64,000 bases of DNA from Shewanella sp. HN-41 (GTDB taxonomy: Bacteria; Pseudomonadota; Gammaproteobacteria; Enterobacterales; Shewanellaceae), in NCBI RefSeq assembly GCF_000217915.1, contig NZ_AFOZ01000014.1, forward strand, positions 496,001 to 560,000, written 5' to 3'. This document shows, one piece after another, positions 8,318 to 18,010 of this stretch (within the stretch, counting starts at the first letter, position 1; each line of letters begins with the position of its first letter). The notes under the pieces were generated by a model, which was given only the letters and a program-made list of their open reading frames with translations, searched no databases and was not told the origin of the DNA. Both the position numbers and the translations under genes were made by a program.

Positions 8318-8596
8318 TTAATCTTGGTCTTTTTCAGGCACAAAGCCTTCAATTTCAACTTCTTTACCTTCAAAGAGGAAAGAGGTCATTTGTTCTTCAA
8401 GAAACTTACGATCATCAACATTCATCATATTGAGTTTTTTTTCGTTGATCAGCATGGTTTGCTTTTTTTGCCATAGGCCCCAAGCTTCTTTGCTGACGTT
8501 ATCAAAAATGCGCTTACCTAAATCACCTGGATACAGTTGAAAGTCTAGGCCGTCGGCTTCTTTATTTAAATATACGCAATTGACTGTACGCGCCAT
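8318..8596 (-). CDS. yggX: Fe(2+)-trafficking protein YggX
   Basis: A 92-residue protein covering the whole YggX family: ARTVNCVYL at the N-terminus with the conserved Cys at residue 7, a [13 protein letters not shown] block and a GFVPE tail. YggX protects iron-sulfur enzymes from oxidation and is thought to move ferrous iron. The ATG at 8596 begins 2 nt after mutY stops, so it is cotranscribed with mutY, as in E. coli; MutY itself carries an iron-sulfur cluster. Confidence 0.95.
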   Translation of the reverse strand: MARTVNCVYLNKEADGLDFQLYPGDLGKRIFDNVSKEAWGLWQKKQTMLINEKKLNMMNVDDRKFLEEQMTSFLFEGKEVEIEGFVPEKDQD

Positions 8597-8598
8597 GA

Positions 8599-9690
8599 TT
8601 ATTCCTTACTGACTGCGGATTGAACGAGTGTTCCCAAATTGGCTAGCACGCGCTCGGTGGCGGCGGCGAGTCCCACTTTGGAAGGATGACTTATGTTATA
8701 CCAGAGAGACTGGTTTTGTTCCATGACAGCGCCCACGCTCTGCTTATTGCCGTGGCTGTTATCTAAATTAAGCATCATGGGCTGAATATCTAAATGAAAG
8801 TGGCTAAATGTGTGCCTAAAGCCAGTTAACCATTCGAGTTGCTGCGCAGCAAACCCTTGCTCTTCGATATGGGTTTCGAGTGCGACTTGAGTGGCAAACT
8901 CAGGGAAACACCAAAGTCCGCCCCAAATTCCCGCTGGTGGACGTTTAGCTAAAAAGACTTGGTTGTCTTGCATCAGTACCAACATCCACGCCGCTTTGGT
9001 CGGTATGGTTTTTTTAGGCTTTTTACCGGGGAAGTCGGTTTGTCTACCAATGAGCTGAGCTTTGCAATCAATAGCGACTGGACAGGCGGCGCAGTTAGGT
9101 TTGCTACGAGTGCAAATACTGGCGCCAATATCCATCATGGCTTGATTATATTTCTGAATATTTTGCTGCGGTGTATACGTATCGGTCAGCTGCCAAAGCT
9201 GTTCTTCAACGTTTTTTTGCCCCGGCCAACCTGCTATAGCGCCGTGTCTTGCTAACACGCGTTTGACGTTACCGTCGAGGATCGGGTGATGTTGCCCAAG
9301 TGATAGTGACAATACCGCACCAGCCGTCGAGCGACCAATGCCAGGCAGAGCCAGTACTTGCTCAAAATCCGTTGGAAATAATCCCTGATAATCATCACGG
9401 ATCATCTTGGCGGCTTTATGCAGATTACGCGCCCTAGCGTAATAACCAAGGCCAGTCCAATGATGCAACACCTCATCATCTGGCGCGTTAGCGAGTGCTA
9501 ACACATCGGGGAAACGCGCCATGAATTTAAGGTAATAGGGAATAACAGTCGCAACCTGAGTTTGTTGTAGCATGATTTCAGAAACCCATACGCTATATGG
9601 GGTTTTATCCTGCTGCCAAGGGAGGGTTTTACGACCATGATTGTCGTACCAAGAGACGATACGTGTAGCAAAGGAGGCTGTAGATTTCAT
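8599..9690 (-). CDS. mutY: A/G-specific adenine DNA glycosylase MutY
   Basis: A 363-residue base-excision repair enzyme removing A mispaired with 8-oxoG. Catalytic Glu lies in EIMLQQTQV (about residue 38). The helix-hairpin-helix [14 protein letters not shown] is followed by the catalytic Asp in [10 protein letters not shown]. The 4Fe-4S cluster motif C-x6-C-x2-C-x5-C is intact ([18 protein letters not shown]). The C-terminal third is the NUDIX-like 8-oxoG recognition domain. The ATG at 9690 is preceded on its strand by a 200-nt gap shared with divergent trmB. Confidence 0.96.
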   Translation of the reverse strand: MKSTASFATRIVSWYDNHGRKTLPWQQDKTPYSVWVSEIMLQQTQVATVIPYYLKFMARFPDVLALANAPDDEVLHHWTGLGYYARARNLHKAAKMIRDDYQGLFPTDFEQVLALPGIGRSTAGAVLSLSLGQHHPILDGNVKRVLARHGAIAGWPGQKNVEEQLWQLTDTYTPQQNIQKYNQAMMDIGASICTRSKPNCAACPVAIDCKAQLIGRQTDFPGKKPKKTIPTKAAWMLVLMQDNQVFLAKRPPAGIWGGLWCFPEFATQVALETHIEEQGFAAQQLEWLTGFRHTFSHFHLDIQPMMLNLDNSHGNKQSVGAVMEQNQSLWYNISHPSKVGLAAATERVLANLGTLVQSAVSKE

Positions 9691-9890
9691 CGGCGCAGTG
9701 TAGCGGCAGTTATCTTCTTAGACAAGCTCAAAAGACAAGTGAATAAGGGCTAAAAAGTCGAAAATCACCGCTAAATTCGCACTCTCAAATAATCTTGGTA
9801 TACTTTGGCGCCATTAGTGCTTGCACTGTATGTTGAACTTTGGATAATGCCCTTCTTTTATTATGGTGCTGTCCACGAGACGAGGCAAAA

Positions 9891-10607
9891 ATGAGCGAAG
9901 TCACTACCGCTGAATTTAATGAAGAAGGCAAGTATCTGCGTAAGATCAGAAGCTTTGTCCTAAGAGAAGGTCGCCTAACTAAGGGGCAGGCACATGCCAT
10001 TGAAAGCCAGTGGCCAACCATGGGCTTAGATTACAGCCCAACGCCATTGGTACTGAGCGACGTTTTTGGCCGTGAGGCTGATACTGTGCTGGAAATTGGC
10101 TTTGGCATGGGCGCCTCTTTAGTGCAAATGGCTAAAGACGCACCAGAGCAAAATTTTATTGGTATTGAAGTGCATAAACCAGGTGTCGGTTCTTGCTTAA
10201 GTGATGCCGCCATTGCGGGTGTGACTAATCTACGGGTCTATCATCACGATGCGATGGAAGTATTAGAGCATGCAATTGCCGACGGTTCATTAGCCCGAGT
10301 GCAATTGTTTTTCCCCGATCCTTGGCATAAAAAACGTCACCATAAGCGCCGCATAGTCCAAGCCGAATTTGCTGAACTTATTCGCCGTAAACTAAAAGTT
10401 GGCGGCGTGTTCCATATGGCGACAGATTGGGAAAACTATAGCGAACACATGCTCGAAGTGATGAATGTGGCGCCCGGTTATAAAAACCAATCGGCAGATG
10501 GCACTGTGGTGCCACGTCCTGATCACCGCCCATTGACAAAGTTTGAAGCCCGCGGCCATAGATTGGGTCATGGGGTATGGGATCTGATGTTTGAGCGTAT
10601 CGCTTAA
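9891..10607 (+). CDS. trmB: tRNA (guanine-N7-)-methyltransferase TrmB
   Basis: A 238-residue SAM enzyme that makes m7G46 in tRNA. The SAM loop is [11 protein letters not shown], and the family signature [13 protein letters not shown] is complete. Length equals that of the E. coli enzyme. I use the ATG at 9891, which has a GAGGCAAAA site; the open frame extends 17 codons upstream without one. Divergent from mutY and followed by yggL 50 nt later. Confidence 0.95.
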   Translation: MSEVTTAEFNEEGKYLRKIRSFVLREGRLTKGQAHAIESQWPTMGLDYSPTPLVLSDVFGREADTVLEIGFGMGASLVQMAKDAPEQNFIGIEVHKPGVGSCLSDAAIAGVTNLRVYHHDAMEVLEHAIADGSLARVQLFFPDPWHKKRHHKRRIVQAEFAELIRRKLKVGGVFHMATDWENYSEHMLEVMNVAPGYKNQSADGTVVPRPDHRPLTKFEARGHRLGHGVWDLMFERIA

Positions 10608-10657
10608 TCTAGCACTCTCATTTTTATTAATTTTTTAACACAACGGGGAAAGTCACT

Positions 10658-10984
10658 ATGGCAACTAATCGTAGCCGTCGTTTACGTAAGAAAATGCGCG
10701 TTGATGAATTCCAAGAGTTAGGTTTTGATATGGCTTGGACTTTTGATGCATCAGTATCTGAAGCCGATATCGATGCAACGGTAGATAAATTCATCGATGA
10801 AGTGATTGAAGCCCGCAAATTAGGTTTCCACGGTGGCGGTCATATCGAATGGGAAGGCATTATCGCAACCCAAACGATCGGCAAATGCACCGAAGAAGAT
10901 ATTGCTGCAGTTAAGGCATTCTGGGCGAACCAAAAAGTTTCTCAGGTTGAAGTTAGCGAACTGTACGACATTTGGTGGAGTTAA
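10658..10984 (+). CDS. yggL: YggL family 50S ribosome-binding protein
   Basis: A 108-residue DUF469 protein. The basic start [19 protein letters not shown], the [12 protein letters not shown] block and the closing YDIWW match YggL. E. coli YggL has been found to bind the large ribosomal subunit. The trmB-yggL order is that of E. coli. Its TAA overlaps the ATG of glsB by one base, so translation of the two is probably coupled. Confidence 0.93.
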   Translation: MATNRSRRLRKKMRVDEFQELGFDMAWTFDASVSEADIDATVDKFIDEVIEARKLGFHGGGHIEWEGIIATQTIGKCTEEDIAAVKAFWANQKVSQVEVSELYDIWWS

Positions 10985-11898
10985 TGCCCGAGTTGGCATT
11001 ACTTGAGGAAGTGGTCGACAAAGTTCGACCCTTGCTCGGCCAAGGAAAGGTTGCAGATTATATCCCCGCACTGGCCAGCGTTGATGCTGGTAAATTAGGC
11101 ATTGCCATCACAACTGTTGATGGTGAAACCTTAGGTGCGGGCGATTACCTTGAGCCGTTTTCAATTCAAAGTATCTCTAAAGTTTTCAGCTTAACCTTAG
11201 CCTTAAACTTATATGAAGAGGCCGAAATCTGGAGCCGTGTTGGCAAAGAGCCTTCGGGGCATTCCTTTAATTCTCTTGTCCAAGTCGAGTTAGAACGTGG
11301 CAAGCCGCGTAACCCCTTTATCAATGCTGGCGCGTTAGTGATTGCTGACTTATTGCAGAGTCGTTTAGGTGCGCCTAAACACAGGATGCTTGAGTTAGTC
11401 AGGCAACTAAGCCAAAACGATAAAGTGTGTTTCGATAAACAAGTGGCGGATTCAGAATATCAGCATAGTGCGCGCAATGCGGCTATCGCTTATTTGATGA
11501 AGTCCTTTGGTAATTTTCAAGGCGATGTCGATACAGTGCTGCGCACCTATTTTCATTATTGCGCCCTAAAGATGAATTGTGCTGACTTGTCTAAGGCCAT
11601 GTTGTATTTGGCTAATCGCGGCAAAACTTTGGATGGTACTGAACTAATTTCTCAGGTGCAAACTCGGCAACTGAATGCGCTGTTGGCGACTTCGGGCTTA
11701 TACGATGGTGCGGGTGAATTTGCCTATCGTGTTGGTATGCCGGGTAAAAGTGGTGTAGGTGGTGGGATTATTGCGGTTATCCCTGGCGAGTTATCCATAT
11801 GTGTTTGGTCACCTGAACTCGATAATCAAGGCAACTCCCTTGCGGGTACCGCTATGCTGGAGCATTTAAGCCAGCGTCTTGGCCGATCTATCTTCTAG
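10984..11898 (+). CDS. glsB: Glutaminase (serine-dependent beta-lactamase fold)
   Basis: A 304-residue glutaminase converting glutamine to glutamate and ammonia. The catalytic S-x-x-K is in [19 protein letters not shown] and the late GKSGVGGGI block are family hallmarks. No signal peptide, so cytoplasmic. The ATG at 10984 overlaps the yggL stop and has a GGTGGAG site inside yggL. Its position between yggL and the yggN-like pseudogene is an insertion relative to E. coli, where yggL and yggN adjoin. Confidence 0.94.
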   Translation: MPELALLEEVVDKVRPLLGQGKVADYIPALASVDAGKLGIAITTVDGETLGAGDYLEPFSIQSISKVFSLTLALNLYEEAEIWSRVGKEPSGHSFNSLVQVELERGKPRNPFINAGALVIADLLQSRLGAPKHRMLELVRQLSQNDKVCFDKQVADSEYQHSARNAAIAYLMKSFGNFQGDVDTVLRTYFHYCALKMNCADLSKAMLYLANRGKTLDGTELISQVQTRQLNALLATSGLYDGAGEFAYRVGMPGKSGVGGGIIAVIPGELSICVWSPELDNQGNSLAGTAMLEHLSQRLGRSIF

Positions 11899-11916
11899 CT
11901 TTATTTCCCATTTTTA

Positions 11917-11971
11917 TTAGCACTAATCGGCTAAAAGTTAGTGAATTTCACTATTTGTTCTTTAGTGCTAA
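11917..11971. terminator. Nested inverted repeats after glsB
   Basis: TTAGCACTA (11917-11925) pairs with TAGTGCTAA (11963-11971), followed by TTTTATAA. Inside it, TAGTGA-ATT-TCACTA (11939-11953) is a second perfect hairpin. The long outer loop makes termination possible but not certain. Confidence 0.45.
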
Positions 11972-12078
11972 TTTTATAAGTATTTAATAATCAATAGCTT
12001 AAATAGTTGGCATGTCTTCTGCAAATCATCTTTTAGTTGTTAAATTTTATCGATCTTCATATCAAAGGATGACCAAAA

Positions 12079-12898
12079 ATGAAAATAAATAAGCTGATGA
12101 TGGGTTTAGCTGTGTCTGGAATGATTTTCACAGTATCGACTTTACAACTCGCTCAAGCGAAAACTGAGCCGAATACCGATGACCGCTGTGACGTGTCTTT
12201 AAATTATGATGTGAAGATCGAACCTAAAAATTAGTTATGAGCGAGAAGGGCACTGAGAAGTATCGCATAGAAGCCGATAAGTTATTTGTAGAGGGTAAAC
12301 AAGTTAACTTAACCGATAAACAAAAAAGCTAGTGACCCAATACGCCGATGAAGTCTCGACGCAAGTGCCTGAAGTGATTGAAATCGTGAACGAGGCTGTC
12401 GCTCTGGCTTCCCAAGCTGTGAGTATGGCATTAACACCTTTAATGGGTGATGCAGCCGGTGCTAAGCTCGATGAAATGATGGCTGGCGTGCAGAAACGTG
12501 TTGATTCAGTGGCCTACAAGCATGGCGATAGTTTCTATTTAGGGGCAACGGAAGACTCGATGCAGAACACCTTTAATGATGAATTCGAGCAGGAAATGGA
12601 GCAAATTGTCCAGAATTCAATTGGCACCATTATGATGACTATAGGTGGCCAAATCATGTCGGGTGACGGTGATAGTTTTGAAGCCAAGATGGATGCCTTC
12701 TCCCAAAAAATGGATAACTTAGGCCAAGATATAGAGCAACAAATTGAGGCCCAATCTAAGGGGCTAGAAGCAAAAGCCGACCGTTTATGTGACCGATTTG
12801 AAGAGCTGTTAGTGCTTGAAAACCAATTGCGTAAGGAAGTACCTGAATTAGCCTCCTATGCTTTGACACAAAACTCATCCAGTGAGCTGCGTGAATGA
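12079..12898 (+). pseudogene. yggN: yggN-like DUF2884 gene broken by two single-base deletions
   Basis: Three consecutive frames together give one DUF2884 protein of about 273 residues with a signal peptide (ending LAQA-K). Frame one runs 12079-12234 and ends DVKIEPKN-stop. Frame two starts LVMSEKGTEKYRIEADKL and ends near 12329. Frame three (from about 12329, LVTQYADEV) runs to the stop at 12896-12898. Both joins need one extra base: near the AAAAATTAG at 12226-12234 and in the A6 run at 12322-12327. In E. coli yggN follows yggL, which fits this place. Either a real pseudogene or sequence errors. Confidence 0.85.
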
Positions 12899-12944
12899 CA
12901 GTTTAGTGAGTGACCATTCACTCTAAGTACTCAATCTTTGAGAT

Positions 12945-12982
12945 CCAAAGCCCTAGCTACGGTAATCGTACTAGGGCTTTGG
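12945..12982. terminator. Hairpin after the yggN-like gene
   Basis: CCAAAGCCCTAG (12945-12956) pairs exactly with CTAGGGCTTTGG (12971-12982). The loop is 14 nt and contains TAC/GTA, which can extend it. There is no clear T-run afterwards. Confidence 0.6.
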
Positions 12983-13282
12983 CGTTATAGGGGAATATGG
13001 GCATTGATATGAGCGATATGGTGGTGCTTGCGGCTATTTAGTATGGAATGTTACAGTCTAAAGACTAATGTTTGGTATACTCTTAAAATATAATGAAAAG
13101 CTGACCATCCAGTCAGATAAAATACTCTACTTCAGCGGACTTTTTCGGTCTAAATCTCTGCAATAAATACATTTTGCCATGGGATATTAATGCAAAATTG
13201 AGTATGCAGCTATTTTATGCTGTATTCCTGTGTTATACCGAAAGTTAATATCATTGTCGTAAACTGCTTAAGGCGACTTTCA
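12983..13282. other. Gene-free stretch upstream of the LysR gene
   Basis: No ORF of note. A -10-like TATAAT lies near 13089-13095, and a TGAC-N6-GTCA inverted repeat lies near 13102-13115 (TGACCATCCAGTCA). These are candidates for the promoter and an operator of the LysR gene. Nothing else is seen. Confidence 0.4.
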
Positions 13283-14224
13283 ATGTTAGAACTGTTAGAA
13301 CCTATTGCGATTTTTACTCATGTGGCCAGAGCTGGTAGTTTTAGCTCCGCCGCAAGAAGGCTTGGGATCTCTAAGTCTAAGGTCAGTACGCAGGTAGCCG
13401 ATCTTGAACATAGACTTGGTGTTCAATTAATCCAACGTACCACTCGAAGCTTAAGTCTGACTGAAGCTGGACATTTGTTATATCTGCAAGGGGAAGAGCT
13501 ACTGCGTGATGCTGAGCAGGCAATTGCAAGTGTTCATAATTTGAACGACGCTACCCGAGGGGTGCTGAAAGTGGGTATATCCCAGTCTTTTGGCGCTATG
13601 CATATTATTCCAGCCTTACCATCCTTTATGGCGAAACATCCTGAACTCGAACTGCAGGTGAGTTTACTTGACCATAAGGTGGATGTGGTGAGTGAAGGTC
13701 TTGATTTACTGCTTACTATGTCAGAACAATTGCCTTTGGGAATGGTTGCAAGACCCTTAATGAAGTGCCAATTCCTCCTCGTTGCTTCCCCGGATTATGT
13801 TGCCAAGCATGGAGAACCGACTCGTCCTGAACAATTGGTTGACCACAATTGTTTAGTCTATCAAGGCGAGTGGCATGAACACAGTATGTGGCAATTTAGG
13901 AAGGGTGATGATTACTGTGAAATTGGGGTGTCAGGGAATTTCAGGGTTGATAATGCCCCTGCATTAAAATCTGCGGCTATTAGTGGCCTAGGTATTGTGT
14001 ATTTAGCCAGTTATTTGATGGAAGATGAGATCACTAAGGGGACCTTAGTGCCTTTGTTAAAGGATTGGCAATTGACCCACCACTTACCTTTGCAAGCGGT
14101 TTATCCACGTCGTAAGCACCTTGCTCCTAAGGTCAGTGCCTTTATCGAATTTATCAAAGATCACATAGGAAATCCGCCCTATTGGGATATTCCCTACGCT
14201 GAACTCTTTAGTAAACGTCAGTAA
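13283..14224 (+). CDS. LysR-family transcriptional regulator
   Basis: A 313-residue LysR regulator. The winged helix-turn-helix is at about residues 5-62 (FTHVARAGSFSSAARRLG, then TTRSLSLTEAG), and the rest is the ligand-binding domain. I prefer the ATG at 13283, in the family's usual place (MLELLEPI), over a start 22 codons upstream. It stands alone, with no neighbouring target in an evident divergent arrangement, so its regulon cannot be guessed. Sequence resembles the CrgA/AaeR-like subgroup acting on oxidative or aromatic signals, but that is weak. Confidence 0.88.
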   Translation: MLELLEPIAIFTHVARAGSFSSAARRLGISKSKVSTQVADLEHRLGVQLIQRTTRSLSLTEAGHLLYLQGEELLRDAEQAIASVHNLNDATRGVLKVGISQSFGAMHIIPALPSFMAKHPELELQVSLLDHKVDVVSEGLDLLLTMSEQLPLGMVARPLMKCQFLLVASPDYVAKHGEPTRPEQLVDHNCLVYQGEWHEHSMWQFRKGDDYCEIGVSGNFRVDNAPALKSAAISGLGIVYLASYLMEDEITKGTLVPLLKDWQLTHHLPLQAVYPRRKHLAPKVSAFIEFIKDHIGNPPYWDIPYAELFSKRQ

Positions 14225-14569
14225 AAATGAAAACATTGTTCTCAAAATCAGTCTTATGTGGTTCTGGTTGGTTTTTGTTGTTAATTTTTGTTTGTTAATC
14301 AGTTGGTTATGTTTTGTTTGTTGGTATATTGGCGTTCGATTTTTTAGGGGTTTCTAAAGCATGCTTGTTAAGTGCACTTGAACTCTGTTCTTATTTGAAT
14401 ACAATGGCGACAGCTGATTTGGAATGACCTGAGTCCTATACTCATATTGGAAATGACCCCTTTCGATATGGCTGTACAGGTTGGCAGAAATGCAGTTCTA
14501 GATCACCGCCAGCAGAAGTTTTCGAACTAAAACAATGTTGGCTTTTAAACCATCATCCTAGTTTTTGGT
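14225..14569. other. Gene-free stretch, possible small RNA region
   Basis: No ORF with a ribosome site. A possible promoter (TTGTTT-like and TATATT near 14305-14327) lies about 250 nt before the terminator at 14571-14601. TTGGAATGACC (about 14419) and TTGGAAATGACC (about 14448) are near-repeats. A small RNA is possible but unproven. Confidence 0.25.
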
Positions 14570-14570
14570 T

Positions 14571-14601
14571 TACCTCAGCCCTATAGCTGAGGTAATTTTT
14601 T
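14571..14601 (+). terminator. Rho-independent terminator with no gene directly upstream
   Basis: TACCTCAGC (14571-14579) pairs with GCTGAGGTA (14586-14594), loop CCTATA, followed by ATTTTTT. It is 350 nt beyond the LysR stop, so it may end a longer LysR transcript or an unknown RNA. Confidence 0.75.
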
Positions 14602-14737
14602 CTGGTGGTTTAGTTCTGGGACAAGTTTTGTCTCTCTGTACCCTAAAGTCGCATCGAGTATTGAGTTTTTGAAATTAATACATCAAATATAGTGACCCAC
14701 AGTGAGATAGGGTTTTATTATCAAATAGGTAATAAAT

Positions 14738-14777
14738 CCAATAAAAAAGCCACGGAGTACGTGGCGTTTTTTATTGG
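14738..14777. terminator. Bidirectional terminator after the DUF885 gene
   Basis: CCAATAAAAAAGCCAC pairs with GTGGCGTTTTTTATTGG around a 7-nt loop. T-runs occur on both strands. It serves the minus-strand DUF885 gene 63 nt away. Confidence 0.85.
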
Positions 14778-14840
14778 GCTCTATTCGTCCCATGTAAGGT
14801 TCATCGGAGGCACTTCCCTATGCCTCCCTATCAGTTGCTA

Positions 14841-16691
14841 TCAGGCCTTATTTTTACTGGCAATCCATTGGTCAACTTGCTCTTCGAGTACATCTAATGG
14901 CAATGCGCCGTTCGCTAGTACTAAAGTATGAAAGTCCCTAATATCAAATTTATTACCAAGCTGTTGCTCTGCTTTATGCCTTAGTTCCAGTAGTTTAATC
15001 ATCCCCACTTTATAGGCCGTCGCTTGAGATGGCATAACGATATGGCGTTCAACCATTTTCACGGCATCCGATTTAGCATTTGGCGTATTATCCACGTAAT
15101 AGGCTATACCTTGCTCGCGGGTCCACTTTTTGGCGTGGATACCTGTATCTACGACTAAGCGGCATGCACGCCACAGCTCCATTGCTAGGCGACCAAAGTC
15201 AGAATAAGGATCGGCATAGAGTTCCATTTCTTTCGGGAAAGATTCGCTATATAAACCCCAGCCCTCGATATATGCGGTATAGCCACCAAACTTACGGAAT
15301 TTAGGAATATTTTGCAGTTCTTGGGAAATGGCGATCTGCATATGATGACCAGGAATACCTTCGTGGTAGGCCAACGCCTCCATTTGGTATTTGGGCATGG
15401 CTTTCATGTCATATAGGTTTGCATAGTAGCTACCTGGACGCGAACCATCCGGTGCCGGTTGCTCATAGAAGGCTTTGCCTGCTGATTTTTCCCTAAAAGC
15501 TTCAACCTGTTTCACTATCATGGCGGCCTTAGGTTTTACTTTGAACACTTCATCTAAGCGCGATTTCATATTGTCGATGAGCTTAGTCGCCTCGGCTAAA
15601 TAAGCGGCTTTGCCTTCGGCGGTATTGGGGTAGTAGAACTGGGGATCGTCACGCATAAAGCTAAAGAATTGCTGTAAATCGCCGTTAAAATTGACCTTCT
15701 TCATAATGGCGCGCATTTCATTGTGGATACGTTCCACCTCTGAAAGACCTAAGTCATGGATTTGATCGGCGGTCATATTGGTCGTGGTAGTACGGGCCAA
15801 GGCATTATTGTAGAAGACGGCTCCGTTAGGAAGCTTCCACGCACCATCGCGGTCATCAGCTTTAGCTGCTAAGGTTTTGACGTAACTGATGAGCTTGTTA
15901 TAGGCGGGTTCTACTTGAGTAACTAGTGCTTGCTCAGCCTGTTTAAGTAGTGCTTGCTTCTCTGTTTCTTGGATCGCTAATGCGTTCACTTTACGGCGAA
16001 AATCTGCGAGTAGCGCGCTATCGTCGCCCTTATCAAAGGGCGCACCTTTGATAATGTTCTGGCTGTCTGAAATTACATAAGCGAATACGAACTTAGGCGC
16101 GATAATGCCTTTATCTGCGCGAACGGCTAATACTGTCTGTAATTGACTTAAGCGTTTGGGCACGCCATTTAAGCGGTTGATATAGGCCTTGGCATCGCTG
16201 ACATCTGTGATTTGATGTTGGTTAATCAAGAAGGAGGCGATCATAGAGTGGCCGCCATACATCTGATTCACAGGGTAATTATGGTAGCGCCATTGGTCAT
16301 CTTCGATGTCATTTTGCAGATTTTGTTTTAGTAAGGTAAGGCTAAGGTTTGTTTGTGGGTCGAGTTTGTCCGCATCAATCTGATTGACCTGTGCCAGTTG
16401 TTTTTTCGTGCGCGCTAGGGCGTTATCATCGGCTGTATCACCCAGTTCATCCCATTTATCATAGTCTTGCTTGATCCCCATATAGGTTTGCGAAATGGGG
16501 CTTGCCATGATGTTTTCCATGAAGATGGTTTCGAACAAGGCATTGGCTTTTTCTGACTCAGTTTGCGTTACCGCATTCACTGGTTCGCTTGCACTGTGTA
16601 AAGCTGGCGAGGTTGGTGCGGCATACGCGGGAATGGTCAACAGCGCTGAAAGGGTCAGTGCGACTAAGCTGATTTTCGTTTTTATTGGCAT
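14841..16691 (-). CDS. DUF885 family secreted metallopeptidase-like protein
   Basis: A 616-residue DUF885 protein with a signal peptide (SALLTIPAYA-A, about residues 14-25). The signature YHEGIPGHHMQ (about residues 435-445) provides His/Glu residues typical of a zinc site in this family. C-terminal QATAYKVGMIKLLELR is also conserved. The ATG at 16691 is preceded by AGGA with good spacing; a start ten codons upstream would bury the signal peptide. Expected to be periplasmic, probably a peptidase. Single gene with its own terminator. Confidence 0.88.
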   Translation of the reverse strand: MPIKTKISLVALTLSALLTIPAYAAPTSPALHSASEPVNAVTQTESEKANALFETIFMENIMASPISQTYMGIKQDYDKWDELGDTADDNALARTKKQLAQVNQIDADKLDPQTNLSLTLLKQNLQNDIEDDQWRYHNYPVNQMYGGHSMIASFLINQHQITDVSDAKAYINRLNGVPKRLSQLQTVLAVRADKGIIAPKFVFAYVISDSQNIIKGAPFDKGDDSALLADFRRKVNALAIQETEKQALLKQAEQALVTQVEPAYNKLISYVKTLAAKADDRDGAWKLPNGAVFYNNALARTTTTNMTADQIHDLGLSEVERIHNEMRAIMKKVNFNGDLQQFFSFMRDDPQFYYPNTAEGKAAYLAEATKLIDNMKSRLDEVFKVKPKAAMIVKQVEAFREKSAGKAFYEQPAPDGSRPGSYYANLYDMKAMPKYQMEALAYHEGIPGHHMQIAISQELQNIPKFRKFGGYTAYIEGWGLYSESFPKEMELYADPYSDFGRLAMELWRACRLVVDTGIHAKKWTREQGIAYYVDNTPNAKSDAVKMVERHIVMPSQATAYKVGMIKLLELRHKAEQQLGNKFDIRDFHTLVLANGALPLDVLEEQVDQWIASKNKA

Positions 16692-16843
16692 GATCAGGCT
16701 TCCTAGATTGAGTTGCATCAATTCTAAAGAAGCTAAGTAAGAATGTATGAATATTAATGTTAGAAAATGTGTTAGCAGTAATAGTATTAAACTGCGCCAT
16801 TGACCACTAACACATTATTTATATAGCTATTTTAACAACAGGC

Positions 16844-18010
16844 TTAGCAGAATTGTGTCAGTAAATCATTCACAAACATATGACCTTTACTGGTTAATTG
16901 CCAATGTTCGGTCGATTCTGTGAGTAACCCTCGCTGTTTAGCCTTTTCCATTCCTTCGGCCAGTGTGTCTCTGTGTTGTCCGGTGCGCAGTTCAAATTCT
17001 TGCTTAGGGATTGGGGTCATCAGGCGCAGACGATTCATTAAATATTCGAGCGCGCGGTCTTCCTCTGCAACGTCAATCGATTCGAAGGTGTAGTTGCTGG
17101 CACTCAGGTAACCCTTGGGATGCTTAATTTTTACCGTGCGTATGATGCGGTTTTCCTCTGGCAAGGTCACCTTGCCGTGGGCACCGCAACCTATACCTAG
17201 ATAATCACCAAACTGCCAGTAGTTAAGGTTATGCCGACATTGGTAACCGGGTTTCGCATAGGCGGATATTTCGTATTGCTCATACCCTAATTCGGCCAGC
17301 TTTTGTTGACCTTGCTCATAGATATGCCAGAGCGCTTCGTCATCGGGCAGCTGCGGTGGTTTTGAGTGGAATAGGGTGTTGGGTTCTATCGTCAACTGAT
17401 ACCAAGACAGGTGGGGAGGATTGAGCGCCGCAGCGGTGTCAATATCGGCCATGGCTTCAGCAAAACGTTGGTTCGGTAATCCATGCATTAAATCGAGGTT
17501 AAAACTTAAATATCCCGCTTGGCTGGCTTTTTGAGCGGCGATTTGTGCCTCGTTTTGATCGTGAATACGCCCGAGTAAATTGAGCTTATCCTTAGAAAAA
17601 CTCTGCACCCCGATAGATAAACGAGTGACACCGGCTGCACGGTAAGCGCTGAAGTCATCGTGTTCTAGGGTGCCAGGGTTGGCTTCCATGGTGATTTCGA
17701 TATTATCACTAAAGGGGATCAGCGCATTAGCACCATCGAGTATGCGTTTGATTTGCGATGCATCGAATAAGGATGGTGTGCCACCGCCAATAAAAATGGT
17801 ATGAATTTTTCGACCTTGGACCAGATGTAAATCTTGGCGTAAGTCTTCCAGAAGCGCATCAACATAGGCCTGCTGTGGCAGCTCACCATTTTGACCATGG
17901 GAGTTAAAGTCGCAGTAGGGGCACTTTTGTACGCACCAGGGAATATGGATATACAGGCTGAGTGGTGGCAGTTCGAGTTTCATCGCAGTAGTCACGGCAG
18001 TTGACGACAT
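16844..18010 (-). CDS. hemW: Radical SAM heme chaperone HemW
   Basis: A 388-residue radical SAM protein. The cluster motif C-x3-C-x2-C occurs at about residues 26-33 (WCVQKCPYC). GGGTPSLF and the EANPGT block follow, and the C-terminal HemN-like domain is present. HemW lacks the coproporphyrinogen oxidase determinants and acts as a heme chaperone. Its ATG overlaps the rdgB stop by one base (TAATG), so the two are translationally coupled, as in many gammaproteobacteria. Confidence 0.92.
   Translation of the reverse strand: MSSTAVTTAMKLELPPLSLYIHIPWCVQKCPYCDFNSHGQNGELPQQAYVDALLEDLRQDLHLVQGRKIHTIFIGGGTPSLFDASQIKRILDGANALIPFSDNIEITMEANPGTLEHDDFSAYRAAGVTRLSIGVQSFSKDKLNLLGRIHDQNEAQIAAQKASQAGYLSFNLDLMHGLPNQRFAEAMADIDTAAALNPPHLSWYQLTIEPNTLFHSKPPQLPDDEALWHIYEQGQQKLAELGYEQYEISAYAKPGYQCRHNLNYWQFGDYLGIGCGAHGKVTLPEENRIIRTVKIKHPKGYLSASNYTFESIDVAEEDRALEYLMNRLRLMTPIPKQEFELRTGQHRDTLAEGMEKAKQRGLLTESTEHWQLTSKGHMFVNDLLTQFC

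Noticed and set aside
14692..14931. Plus-strand ORF of 79 codons
   Set aside because: It crosses a bidirectional terminator and lies opposite the end of the DUF885 gene; composition is not coding-like.
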